64,000 bases of DNA, from assembly GCA_930367205.1 (NCBI GenBank), contig OV884015.1, positions 109,680,509 to 109,744,508 of the forward strand, in the 5' to 3' direction. The notes under the pieces were generated by a model. The model searched no databases, was not told the DNA's origin, and saw only the letters and a program-made list of their open reading frames with translations. This document shows positions 1-10,720 of this stretch, piece after piece. The DNA is from Acanthosoma haemorrhoidale. Lineage: Eukaryota > Arthropoda > Insecta > Hemiptera > Acanthosomatidae. The position numbers and the translations under genes are program-made. The number at the start of each line of letters is the position of its first letter. Within the stretch, counting starts at the first letter, position 1.

Positions 1-66
1 ATTAATAAGGAAATTTTAACTAATCGAAATGGTTAAAAAACCCCAAAGAATTACTTTTTTTAATTT

Positions 67-206
67 GATCAAATACTAATTAGTAATGATAAAAAAGGCT
101 AGTGATATTAATTAAATTCTGTATCAATGAACCTCCGTCTTCTATGTGTTACTAAAACAATTGTACATTAAGCTGGATACATTGTGAATTGCGGTATACA
201 TGGGAA
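67..206. repeat. Diverged direct repeat, copy 1
   Basis: This stretch of about 140 bases is partly repeated, in the same orientation, at 1047-1199. Shared landmarks in order are a tcaaat...taat...ataaaaaa block, a caatgaacct(c/t)cgtc block, tatgtgttac, acattaagct and gtacatgggaa-like ends. Identity by eye is about three quarters. The copies are about 980 bases apart. I see no coding content and no terminal motif, so this may be a fragment of an unknown dispersed element or an old local duplication. Confidence 0.6.
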
Positions 207-1046
207 GTTCCAGATAGACTGGAACCAATTCCAGCCGACATAATTCGCAGTACAGCGATGGGAAATGGCAGATACAACCATCCCGAAATTCTCGACAGTT
301 ATCCCCCTATGCCTGGAGGCCCGCTCAAATTACCATTAAAATAACTTTGTAATTGGCCTACTTCGCGATTAGCCTCAATCGCTTTGAAGCTCCAACTGTC
401 TGAGGAATCTTTCATCAAACTTCATGTTGCTTAAAACTTCAACAGAGTTGAGAATACTGATGTGACGTATTATAATTTCGGGGGGAATACCGCCTTCTCC
501 TCATCTTACTTCGAAACAGATTGGCAAATCTAAGCTGTTCATTCAATGGGGTGGATATTTAAAAAATAGTTACATCTTTATAGTTTCTAAAAAATATTCA
601 TCAAAGAACGACGTAATCACTTTAGATTTGTCAAGATAGTTCGTACTTGTCTGTAAGCAGTCTGATTTCAAGCCGAAATGAGGTCTTAAAAATGATCGGA
701 CTAGTCTAAAACTTTCAAAGTATATTCATAACCCGGTATAGTTAAGATCTATAACATAAAAAATGGCGAAGAAGGTCTGCTTTCCCTAGTTTCCCTGACA
801 TTAAGACTAACTCGTCTAACTTTTTTTTTTTTTTTTGTATACCCTTGTTATTATAAATTATGGAAATCAGTGTAGATTCTATATAAATGAATCTATGTAC
901 GTTATGCCCTGTAGCTTGGCTACATTTTATACAATTTTACATTGCGATTTGTGGTTGTTACAAAAGTATAATGCACATTTATATAAATGGAAATATTTTT
1001 GGTCGGCGTACCGAGCAGTTTCTTCATATTTGTTTTTTTTATATAT
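207..1046. other. AT-rich spacer, nothing recognised
   Basis: There is no open frame of interest, no recognisable element end and no RNA gene. A run of T lies near 822-836. Confidence 0.6.
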
Positions 1047-1199
1047 AATCAAATTTTAATCAGTAATTATAAAAAAATAGTAGTGATACTTTCAACAACC
1101 CTTGAATTAAATCATCTCTCAATGAACCTTCGTCCTATGTGTTACCAACACAACTATACATTAAGCTTGATAAATTGTGAAATGTAGTGTACATGGGAA
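1047..1199. repeat. Diverged direct repeat, copy 2
   Basis: This is the second copy of the repeat at 67-206, in the same orientation and with scattered substitutions and small indels. Confidence 0.6.
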
Positions 1200-2727
1200 T
1201 GAAGCAACACGCCTGCAAACTGTTCTAGTAGAGTGTATATAAATGTTTTACTGCTGACTGTTGGTTTATTAATTACCGGGAAGCGGGCTGGACTTTCTGA
1301 CAATTAGCTTGTACACAGTAAAGTACGCGAGAGAACAAAGAGAAACGTTTAAAAAAACATCAGACATAAAAAGGCTGTATTTGAACATGAACGTGTCAGA
1401 TAAACAGCTGATCAATATTGTTGCTGGTAAAGATTGCCTATTTCCTTGTCCGTTTGCCATGTTTCTAGTTTTTCTGGATTTTTTAAAAAATAGATAATTG
1501 ATTTCAAAGATATCAGGTAAAATAAACTTTTAAAAATTAACTGCCAATTCATATAGGAGTTTATTGTAACGGTCCTGAAATTTGACGTTTTTTTAAAGGT
1601 TATTCAAACGCGATTATCAGTATAAGCTGTTTGAAATTATTTTGGCCAAAAATATCGAATGCTATAATTTATAAGTTCGTAATTGAGGTAGAAGTTTAAA
1701 AAAGAACAGCGATTAGACTGAGCCCTGGATTATATTTCCATTATTATAATTATATATAATGTTTTATGTATAATATATGTTTATATATATGGGATTATAT
1801 TTAATTCCAGATAAAATGGAAAATGTTATACAGTCATGATTTTTTTTTTTTAATTTGAATATGTTTAAATAATCATAAATGCAGTCAGTATATGTATCTA
1901 ATAGATGGATTACTTATGTTTATCTTTAAAATAATAATTATAATGATATTTTAAATTAAATTGTCAAATTTTTCTATAGATAATAATCTGAAGTGATTTT
2001 ACTAGTCGTGGCTATGAAACACTTACCCTCATGTTGGTTGCAATGTAAGAGCTCCCTGTGATGACAAGCTTGAGGTTTTGAGGGCTTTATAGTGAAGAAG
2101 AGGGGCAGGCGCTTGACCGTCTGAATATCAAGCGACGCTACTCCATCTGTATTCCGACTGCCTTCATCTGTGCGTGGATGCAGACCTCTGGGGGACGCTG
2201 GCAAGGTAAATATTGTGGCTACGTGAGCTCTCCGGGAAGGATCTCACCACCTGATCTTAGGCGATGTCGGGCATCACCTGGGAGAGTTTTATGGTCTTCG
2301 GCTGTTTGGGAAAATCAATGAAGTTATAATCTGTCTTAAACAGCCGAGGATGGCTTTCAGAGGAGATATTGTGCTACTTCAGGCACACGCGAAGACAGGT
2401 TTGGAAAACTGTCACTTCAGACGAATCATTTCTGACTAATTAACAGCTTGTAGCACAAGCACTTGACAATAACACATCAAATATTTTGTTTACATTGACT
2501 AATCATTTATTCAGCTGCTTCACCTTATCAAGGTGACGCATTGCTTGAGAATTCACCCACTGTGCAGTGGTGAGGTCGTCTTTGTGTTGCGCTCTTGGAG
2601 AACATATGAGGGCTGTTAAAATTTAATTAAAATAAAGTCACTGTTTAAGAAGAGAGATATACGTAAACGATACCAATGTAGGTGATGGAGAGAGTTGGGT
2701 AAACCTGAACGATTCTCTTACTACTGA
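1200..2727. other. AT-rich spacer, nothing recognised
   Basis: The stretch is AT-rich to about 1970, then of more balanced composition from about 2000 to 2420. Short frames occur on both strands, but none resembles a known protein or has convincing splice signals. Confidence 0.5.
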
Positions 2728-2767
2728 GATATCTGACTCCATACCTGATGAGGTATGTGCCCCGACA
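2728..2767 (-). mobile_element. Small fragment of family-A LTR
   Basis: This fragment of about 40 bases carries the family-A landmarks atctgactccat and ggtatgtgccccgaca, as seen near 40180 and 46450. It lies just before the larger family-A copy at 2810 and is oriented like it. It may be a remnant of an older insertion or a rearranged end of that copy. Confidence 0.6.
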
Positions 2768-2809
2768 GGACAAGGAAAATGTTCTGAGGCTTCTTTAAAT
2801 AACACCATA

Positions 2810-3575
2810 TGCCGGCAATGTCCCCAAGGGGGGAGGACGCCCACCGCAGGCTAGGGTCTACGACCCGGCCGCTGTCCAGCGAGCGTCAAGAAAGAGATAA
2901 AAAAATCGGTGGACCTGTGGTTTTTGAACTTTGCTGGTGGCCCCTAGTCGGCGGGCAGATTTATTCGAAATGATCTGACTCCATAAGATCTTAGAAGATG
3001 TGCCCCGACAGTGCACTGTGTTCAGGAGATTTTTTTTTTTTTTTTCATAGCTCTCTTATTATAAGACTAAGGATGGGGGAAAAATATATGAATATTTGGG
3101 TTGACCGGATCCTTGTACTAGGAGTACCTGCTTGAAGGTGGTGTGGAATTAAGGAGTGTAGGAAGCCTCGGTAGAAGTTGATTGTTGCGGTACAGTGGTG
3201 AGAGTCCACTGGTGGCTGTTCAGGAAAAGAGGCACAGATTAGGTTTTATAGGTAGTTTACGTAGTCTTGAAATGACCACGAGCTAACCCTCAGTTTCAGA
3301 GGCGAAAACCGTCCGGATCCCAAAGACCAGACCGATTGGACCACTGGCGGAGACACTACTAGGTTCATTTGTAGTGCCCCAGCGATAGTTGTCTGCACAA
3401 AAAGGATCTCTTCCTAGGACGCACTATTTTTAGCGAGACGAAGCCAGATAATCCTACTAGGAAGGTTTGGGGTCTGACAACGCCCGGTTAAGTATAGCAA
3501 GGTTAAGGATATAGAAGTGAAGATGTTTTTATAAATGATAAGGCAATTTTCAGAAATATTAGTGAAACCAATGAG
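2810..3575 (-). mobile_element. Family-A solo LTR, minus strand, with nested insertion
   Basis: This is a family-A LTR copy read on the minus strand. It begins on the plus strand with tgccggcaatgtcccc, matching the 3' end of the copy at 48281-49210 in reverse complement. The shared core follows: gtcaagaaagagata, tccataagatcttagaag, gtgccccgaca, cgtccggatcccaaag, ttttagcgagacgaag and ggggtctgacaacgcc. Homology fades near 3575, so the U3 half is lost. A 187-bp poly(T)-headed insertion at 3030-3216 splits it, flanked by an 11-bp near-perfect duplication of the LTR sequence. No coding capacity is implied for an LTR of this kind. Confidence 0.75.
3030..3216 (-). mobile_element. Nested retroposon with poly(A) tail, minus strand
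   Basis: The insertion begins with a run of T, a poly(A) tail on the minus strand, and ends at 3216. It is flanked by tgttcaggaga (3019-3029) and tgttcaggaaa (3217-3227), an 11-base target-site duplication with one mismatch. Without it the host LTR reads continuously. The last bases before the tail (gagagctatga on the minus strand) resemble those of the insertion at 26273-26491. It is too short and non-coding to place; a SINE or a severely 5'-truncated LINE both fit. Confidence 0.75.
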
Positions 3576-3902
3576 CAAGCGTTTTATTTGTGCCAATTGG
3601 CTTCCTTGAAAGAGGTACCTGCTGGTTGCCCCAGCGACTCTAGGGGCTGCCTGTAAACTCATCTCTAGTAACGTCATCTATTTACTAACAATAATTGCAC
3701 TGATATACCTTTGACTATTATGTGATCTGGTTATATTATTTACATTTGTGTATTTAATTAATTATAAATATAAATAATCTATATACATGTTAAACTCGCT
3801 GCAATGGAGTAGAGGATGATTTATCTAATGTAGGTGCTTGGTCGCTACACCATCTACTCAGTTCTGTAACTTCCTTGTGCGTTACTTTAATATTATATTA
3901 TC
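3576..3902. other. Spacer, nothing recognised
   Basis: AT-rich sequence lies between two family-A LTR copies. It could include the degraded U3 end of the copy at 2810, but I see no landmark to show it. Confidence 0.5.
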
Positions 3903-3907
3903 AGCGT

Positions 3908-4507
3908 TGTCGGGCTCAGAAACTGAGTATCCCCAAAGTGGAAAGGATACGCCCACCGCGGGCTGGGAGCGCTGCAGCCTCTTAGCCGCCGTCCGGCGAA
4001 CGCCTAGAAAGAGATAAGGCGGGCGGACCTGTGGTCTTTCACTCTGGCTGCCGGCCTAGTCCGCTGGCAGCCTAATTCGTTTTGATCTCACTCCATAAGA
4101 TTTTTAGAAGTTGTGTGCCCCGACAAAGCACTATCTTGAGGAGAAGTGGTACAGGGTAGGTTTATAGGTAGTTAATGTGGTCTTGGAATGACCACGAATT
4201 TACACTTGGTGTCTAAGGGGAGGCGAAAACCGTCCGGATCCCAAAGGCAAGTGTGAACCGGAGAGAGGCAGACTGGATTGCCGTGGGAGACGCTACTGGT
4301 AAGTTTGTAGGGCCACGGCAACCGTCGTAAGCGAGGGAGAGGTCTCTCCCAAGGAGGTGCTAGTTTTAGCAAGACGAAGGCAGAGATTCCCACTAGGAAG
4401 GGGTGGGATCTGACAACGCCGGACTAAAACATAGCGAGGTTAGGAGAGAGAGGTGCAGAGGTAGTTAAAGAAGCAAGCCATGGTTCGAGTAGAGCAGCAA
4501 GCGACAG

Positions 4508-4570
<63 letters not shown>

Positions 4571-4797
4571 GTTCAAGGTGCCGGTTTGTTTCTTTCTGTT
4601 TTTTACCCTACAGGGCGTTTGTTATATAGGCAGACTAGCCGTAGTGGGGAGTCATCCCCACCAGCTTCCCTCCCACTCCCACTGACGTCATAATCTTTAT
4701 TTGTACAAATGTATTATATGATATAAATAAACAAATATTTTCTGGGATGAGATGAGGGTAACTTTTAATTATTCGTAATTAAGAGGTGGCCACAACA
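3908..4797 (-). mobile_element. Family-A solo LTR (GGCCACC U3 type), minus strand, 5-bp TSD
   Basis: This complete solo LTR of 890 bp reads on the minus strand from TGTTGTGGCCACC to GAGCCCGACA. The exact 5-bp direct repeat agcgt flanks it (3903-3907 and 4798-4802). Its U3 half matches the copy at 10721-11542, including the CRE-like palindrome tgacgtca (4683-4690). An (AG)n tract lies just downstream of the U3 in element sense. A 10-bp stem-loop of the common core is at 4199-4208 / 4248-4257, with one base pair exchanged on both sides relative to other copies. TG...CA ends with a 5-bp duplication fit BEL/Pao or Copia superfamilies; without a pol gene I cannot choose. Confidence 0.9.
4511..4567. 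repeat. (AG)n microsatellite inside LTR
   Basis: An uninterrupted AG dinucleotide tract lies within the family-A LTR. It sits at the same position as the CT tracts at 8174-8251 and 48544-48635 when all are read in element orientation. Confidence 0.98.
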
Positions 4798-4802
4798 AGC
4801 GT

Positions 4803-5894
4803 GGTTTACATCTAGTGATACGTCTGTTAAGCTAAAAAGGAATTAAAGTTAATTTCACCGAATAGACGTATAAATAAAATAGATAGATGAAGTGCGGTCA
4901 TCTCGCGACTGTTTAGAAATATGCTCTATTGGATTTAAAATTAAGTACCCTAAATGCCTTAATGTCATAATTACAATTAAACGTAATTATTGTTCTACCA
5001 AAAAAAAAACTGTAAGTACCCTTTTCAAATTAGCCATCGCGGTGAGGCAATGCCGATAAGCCTAACCCATTGAATTTATGAATACAGCCACAGGGATAAA
5101 TCCGTGATCCATATTTTCGAGAATGAATATATTCAGTAAAGACTCAATTTTTAATGGTGTTCGGTAAGGGAAAATGGATATAGGAATCGGGTAAATATAT
5201 ATGATGATATATTCATGAGGGAAATCCGAACGGAATCCATGGAAACCATATTTATTCTAGTCGAGCTGAATACCCTCTCTCTCCCCCCCCCAGCCGCTAT
5301 ACCAATTTATCAACTTTACATAGTCCATGAACGGAGATATTTACCGCTCGGAGTAAATCAGGCAGACACACACAGGTTGTTGACGACCGGGGGCTTCTAA
5401 AGAATGATTCAGCCGATGTGGAAGGCGATAAATAAACCGAAGAATTATAAGAAGTTGGACGAGAGGTGGAAAACGTCATTTTCTGCGGAGCAATAGCTGG
5501 CATGAGAGGATGAATAAATCAGCATCGAGGAAACCTGTCCCCTCCACACAATTACTAGATTTATTATCTACACGCCTCGCCAACTCTTTCGTCTCTCCCA
5601 TTTTTTTTTCTTTCTCTTTTTTCTTCTCTACTTCCTCTCTTTCTTCAATTCGTATTCTTCGCGAGTCCTGGTCCTGGCTATACAGCTGGAAATATATAGA
5701 TATTAAATTCAGCTAGGCCATGCCACATTCACCACCACAATATATCTTTTATTTCCAGAATAGAATAGGGCCCGTGTCCACATTGCGGTCTTTTATTATT
5801 TCCATCACTCAATTATTCCATTTCCACATGTTTGTTGGTGTAGAAAAAACATTTCATCAACGATCAGGAGCACAGCAAGCCAGCGTGATTGGTA
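4803..5894. other. Spacer of mixed composition, nothing recognised
   Basis: The section from about 5215 to 5720 is less AT-rich and has pyrimidine-rich runs (5279-5292, 5598-5646). Short frames overlap on both strands without resembling a known protein. No element end is seen. Confidence 0.5.
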
Positions 5895-6660
5895 CTAGCT
5901 AGCACATTTCTGCTCTTTCGAAAATTGATAGAAGTTACCAGAAGTGCTGGTATCAGAAAGCACCCTTCCATGATTTTTCAATAAATCTTTGGCGTCAGTT
6001 TAGAGAGAGGGGACTAGTTCACGATCCCGACACCGCAAGAGCTCACTAGGGACAAGGGTGAGGTAGCACCTGGTCAAAATAAACGATCATATCATTGGCC
6101 GAAATAAACAGCTCTCTCATTCGCTGTAGGCAGGAATGATATATCCTTAACATTCTTATGTTTTAGTCCGGCGTTGTCTTAACCCACACCTTCCTAGAGG
6201 GATTCTTCGGATTCGTCTCGCTAAAACTAGCACATCCTTGGGAGAGACCTCTCCCTCGCGGACGACGGTTGCCGTGGCCCTGCAAATTTCCCTAGCAGTG
6301 TCTCCCATGGCAATCCAGTCTCCCTCTCTCTGGTTCACACTCGCCTTTGGGATCCGGACGGTTTTCCCCTACCCTTAGACACCGAATGTGAGTTTGTGGT
6401 CATTCCAAGATCCCTTCTTAGCAGTCGGCGATTTCGGGGCCCTACAAAATACCTAGCAAAATCTAAGCAAAATACCTGTAATACCTAGCCTGTACCTCTT
6501 CTCCTGAACATAGGCACACCTAAGAGCTTATGGGGTCAATAAACAAATACAAATCAAGCTTCCCGCTGACTAGGCCACCAGCAAAGGTCAAAGGCCACAG
6601 GTTTATTTATCTCTTTCAGACGCACGCCTAGCGATGGCTGCGTCGACGAAACCTCCCCAA
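5895..6660 (+). mobile_element. Family-A LTR, plus strand, degraded ends
   Basis: This family-A copy carries aataaatctttggcgtcag (near 5980), a CCAAT-type attggccgaaataaa (6094-6108), and the common core from tgttttagtccggcg through gtctcgctaaaactagc, ggatccggacggtttt and gaacatagg. A small internal duplication (aaaatacctagcaaaatctaagc...) lies near 6440-6490. U3 is of the type seen at 15552 and 18326. The start is approximate, the end (ctccccaaa) is degraded, and no target-site duplication is visible. Confidence 0.8.
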
Positions 6661-7911
6661 ATGATTGATTGATAATTCCTGAACTCATGGTAGTCAGTGA
6701 CACACCATCACAAGTTTTTTTTTCAAATCAAGCTTGATTATATTATCAACGAAATCCTGAAATGACACCTTCGAAATAGATTTTGTAGAGGAAATATCGG
6801 TAATCATAAGTCTTAATTTGAAGATAATTGTGACGAATGAGCTCTTTTCGGAAGTATTTTCTTTTTTTTTTTTGAATAAGGATTTTTTTTGTTATGGAAG
6901 GATTTTGGAGGTAATATCAAATTAATTATTCAAAACTTCATTTCTACAAATGTTAAAAACAAGAAAAATCGAGGAGTAGAGTTTACAGTCGACAAACAGG
7001 CAGAAAGAAGACAGTCTATAAGAAAACTCCATCAAAGAGATGGGCAATTGACTTAGCTAAGAGTACAAAAGAAAAGGCGATCGTTACTGATAGTAAAAAG
7101 TTATAATTAAACTAAGACAGTCTTGGTATTCCTGAGGGTAGTTAAGTGACTGCTGAAGAACAGGCCTGCTCAGTTGATTAAGTTTACTTAAGGCGATAGC
7201 TTTTACAACTTAAATCAATCATGCCACAAAAATTATCAAATATTCAACAGATTAATCATTTTAGTCTGATTAATGGCTCTAAATAGACACCTATGCAAAC
7301 ACTCGTACATTTTACCTAGTTCGTAAGTCGCTTTTCCGTTAAGAAATCCTAGATTTTCCCAGCCAAAGTTTAACTACATTGGGTTTGAAAAATAGCAGCC
7401 AACACATAATTAATCAAGATAAAACACCGTTTGATGTGATGAAGTGTTCCGATTTTTACATTGAATGTCTACAACATGGCTGATTCAACAGAGCCTTTGC
7501 AAAGACCATGTTGCAGCCTCATGTTGACAGTTCCAACCCCAATGCTTGCTCTCTGCGGCGGCTTCCTGTGCCGCACTGTTTAAATTTGATTAATCACTCC
7601 TTGGTACTCTTAGGTCTGGCAACTCACAATATTTTTGCTATGGCTGTAAATAAACATTATAGGAGGCTGTAATACGTTCATAACCTATTTTTATTTAACA
7701 ACTCTACGCTATTATATTCAGGCAATAAACTATTTTGTAGAGAAGAGAAAAAACCTATTCGTATAATTTAATAAAAAAATTATGATGAGTACTAAACACA
7801 TATATATTGCATTATATATAGAATATAGAACAGATCTAATGGACCAGCCTGTCCATCACGTGGGGCTGAGATGCGCCTCTGGTGTACTCTACGTATTAAC
7901 AAGTTGTAATT
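6661..7911. other. AT-rich spacer, nothing recognised
   Basis: There is no recognisable coding sequence, element end or RNA gene. T-rich runs occur near 6717 and 6860. Confidence 0.55.
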
Positions 7912-7916
7912 TTTAT

Positions 7917-8172
7917 TGTTGTGTCAACTTCTTCACCACGAATAAATAGAAGTTCCCTTCTTCTCGGCCCAGAAAATATCCACGTACATTTCCAAATTTT
8001 AATAATAAAAACCTTCAAAAGGCGTCAGTGAAGAGAGGGGGAAACTAGTGCATGAAACAGCATAAGCCAACTAAGGGCGCGTCAGAGGCCCAGCCTCTGC
8101 TGACCTGCAAATACAAGGCCCAGATTTGGGGCTTTTTGTCAGACTCTCGGAACCCGCCACCTGAAGAACACT

Positions 8173-8254
<82 letters not shown>

Positions 8255-8769
8255 CTGGCGCTTGCTGATCTACTCGAAACATGGCTTTTTTATTCAACTA
8301 CCTCTAAACCTCTCTTTCCTAACCTCGCTATGTTTTAGTCCGGCGTTGTCAGACCCCACACCTTCCTAGTGGGATTCTCTGGCTTCGTCTCGCTAAAACT
8401 AGCACCTCCTTAGAAGGGACCTCTCCCTCGCGGACGACAGGCGCCGTGACCTGCGTCTTTCCGGTTCACACTCGCTTTTGGGATCCGGACGGTTTTCGCC
8501 TATCCTTAGATATCGAGTGTGAATTCGTGGTCATTTCAAGACTTATAATACCTACCCTGGATCCTGAACATAGTGCACTGTCGGGGCACACCTTTTAAGA
8601 TCTTATGGAGTCCGATAAATACGAATAAAGCTGCCCGCTGACTAGGGCGCCAGCAAAGGTCCAAGACAACTGGTCCACCCATTTTATCTCTTTCTTGACG
8701 CTTGTCAGACATCGGCCGGGTCGTAGAGACCCTGCGTTGGGCATCCTCCCCCCTTGGGGTGACCCAACA
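7917..8769 (+). mobile_element. Family-A solo LTR (GTGTCAAC U3 type), exact 5-bp TSD
   Basis: This 853-bp solo LTR runs from TGTTGTGTCAAC to GACCCAACA and is flanked by an exact tttat duplication (7912-7916 and 8770-8774). It shares its U3 half with the copy at 48281-49210. A long (CT)n tract follows the U3. The common core includes the perfect 10-bp stem ttcacactcg (8465-8474) / cgagtgtgaa (8514-8523) and an aataaa near 8628, a plausible polyadenylation signal. Clean ends and an exact duplication suggest a comparatively young insertion that lost its interior by LTR-LTR recombination. Confidence 0.93.
8174..8251. repeat. (CT)n microsatellite inside LTR
   Basis: An uninterrupted CT tract of about 78 bases. 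Long open frames crossing it encode only Ser-Leu repeats and are not genes. Confidence 0.98.
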
Positions 8770-8774
8770 TTTAT

Positions 8775-9611
8775 TTTTGACGATAAGCTGATAGAAACAA
8801 ACTTAGTGTATGTGGATACAAAAACCTGACCGATGAGGCAATTTACACTAATCCAAAACTTACTTTAGTATTATAGCCTCGAGTTAAACTCAGAACAAAT
8901 TTAGTTCTTGTCGTAAGGGACTTTTAGCCTTAGGCCAAAAGAGCTTTGAAATGTCCTTCGTTTCTTTTAAATTAAATTAAGCGGGAATCTAGAGGTAACG
9001 GGGATTTTCTAAAAACCTGAGGTAATTTTGTCAGGAGCATTTAAATAAAATAGCTTCTAAGTTGATGTTTCAAAGGCTGCGGAATCCTTCAGTGCAAGTC
9101 TGGCTGGCTAGTTTTACAACAGTTGTTGGAAATATTTTTGAATTGTAAATTTTAACAATTAACAAATCGCAAGGATTTTTAGTTTGTAAGTGCCTTGTTT
9201 TATTGAATTTCGTAAAGTCACGTTAAAGAATTTTTATGCTATCAGGTGAATGTATGATATTAAAAAAGTTGAGAAAGGCATTTGCTGTAGCATAGTAAAG
9301 TTGACGTTAGTAAAATTGACTGCTTATACTTTTTTAACGTAGTTTTGACTATGGTATACATCAAACGTGATGTTAATGACAGTTTTAATGATCCCGTGTA
9401 ATTACGTGTCTCTCGTTTTAATATGGCTACACTGACAAACTAAGGGTTTCTGATTTTAAATGAATCTACTGAACTTTTATCTTATTAAAATTTTAACCCT
9501 ACAGAACATCTACCTGTCAAAGTTTTGATACAGGCTAATGGTTTTTATATAATTTATTGACATGATATATAATATTCAACTAGTGAACAAAATACTTTAG
9601 AATACTTTAAT
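8775..9611. other. AT-rich spacer, nothing recognised
   Basis: No coding, RNA or repeat feature can be supported here. It forms the unoccupied flank of the Jockey insertion that starts at 9624. Confidence 0.55.
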
Positions 9612-9623
9612 AATTATTCATTC

Positions 9624-10097
9624 GTACGGTACTTAGGCTTCCATCTTGACAAACGACTGACCTGGAACCCACATACGAGACTAAAAAGACAAGAACTAAA
9701 CAGACGCTTTGGACAACTGTACAGACTACTTCAAAGGACATCCCATCTCTCAATAGAAAATAAACTACTAATCTACAAAGTTATACTTAAACCAACCTGG
9801 ACATACGGAATAGAGCTATGGGGGACAGCAAAAAAGTCAAACATCAAGCGTATCCAATCCTTTCAATCAAAAGTCCTGAGACCAATAGTAAATGCCCCTT
9901 ATTATGTCAGCAACAAAACACTTCATAACGACCTTAACATACCCTACATTCTAGAACTCATCCCTTCCAAGTTTATGAAATTCCACAGTAGCCTTTCCAA
10001 CCACCCTAATTCTGTAGCACAGTCATTGCACTGCGCCACTCATCCCTATAATCCTCCTCGGAGACTGAAACAGCAGTGGCCTCGTGACCTGCTATAA
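9624..10097 (+). pseudogene. Jockey-1 ORF2 C-terminal fragment (post-RT region)
   Basis: An open frame of about 157 codons runs to the taa at 10095-10097. It carries RYLGFHLDKRLTW (the motif following the RT palm), then LTRTSHLS-like, KLLIYKVILKPTW, YGIELWG and the C-terminal HPYNPPRRLKQQW. These motifs are typical of insect Jockey-clade ORF2 proteins. No stop or frameshift is seen in this copy, so it is a useful reference for the family. It has no start codon of its own because the element is truncated at 9624. Confidence 0.88.
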
Positions 10098-10412
10098 ACG
10101 CGTGACAGTGGGAGTCCTGGCAATGGCCAGTTTCTCCAATCATGTCCTGAGCGTCTGTGGCTCTCGCGCTCTTGGTCTGCCTCTACTGGCCAGTATCCGG
10201 TGACGCGGCTGACGGAGGAGCGTGGGGGACTTCCCAAGACTCCGCTTTCTCTTCGCGGTGGATTTGGGGGGTCTCTGGGCTGTCTGTAAATATTGTATGA
10301 ATGAGCGAGTGAATGATGAACTGTAAATATGGTATGAATGAGAGCATTTATCTTAATTACTTAAGGCAGATTGTAATTTTAGCACAATAAAGGAATTTAA
10401 CTAAAAAAAAAA
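9624..10412 (+). mobile_element. 5'-truncated Jockey-1 insertion with 12-bp TSD
   Basis: This non-LTR retrotransposon 3' fragment contains the ORF2 C-terminus, a 3' UTR of about 300 bases and a short poly(A) tail (10402-10412). The exact 12-base direct repeat aattattcattc flanks it (9612-9623 and 10413-10424). Together with the tail, this identifies target-primed integration and fixes both ends. The 3' UTR has a GC-rich middle and an AT-rich end (aataaaggaattt) and recurs in at least seven other places in the window. It is a dead-on-arrival copy lacking endonuclease and reverse transcriptase core. Confidence 0.93.
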
Positions 10413-10720
10413 AATTATTCATTCAATATTCGTTGTAGTATAGACGTGTTATTATATTTTAATAATTATTACGTGTAGAAAAATATGCTGGCAGGAACTG
10501 GACACCGAACCCCCGGGACTGAAGTGGATATTGGGAAGTTAGTCACCCTAGCCTGGAAGTATGCCTATTTTTTGGCCAAAAATTATAAATAATTACAATA
10601 TTTATGGGCCGAAGAGAAATAAATCCTCAGTGGGTCTCGTTTGGTCTTTGAAAATATTGCCTATATGTAGGTTACATGTTCGAAACCAAAACAAGCTAGT
10701 ATGTTAGATATTTAAACAAC

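Noticed and set aside
5510..5902. Two adjacent plus-strand frames of 68 and 60 codons
   Set aside because: They lie in pyrimidine-rich, low-complexity sequence with no recognisable motif; chance openness is likely.
8052..8369. 105-codon plus-strand open frame
   Set aside because: It crosses the CT microsatellite of a solo LTR and encodes a Ser-Leu run; the openness comes from the repeat.
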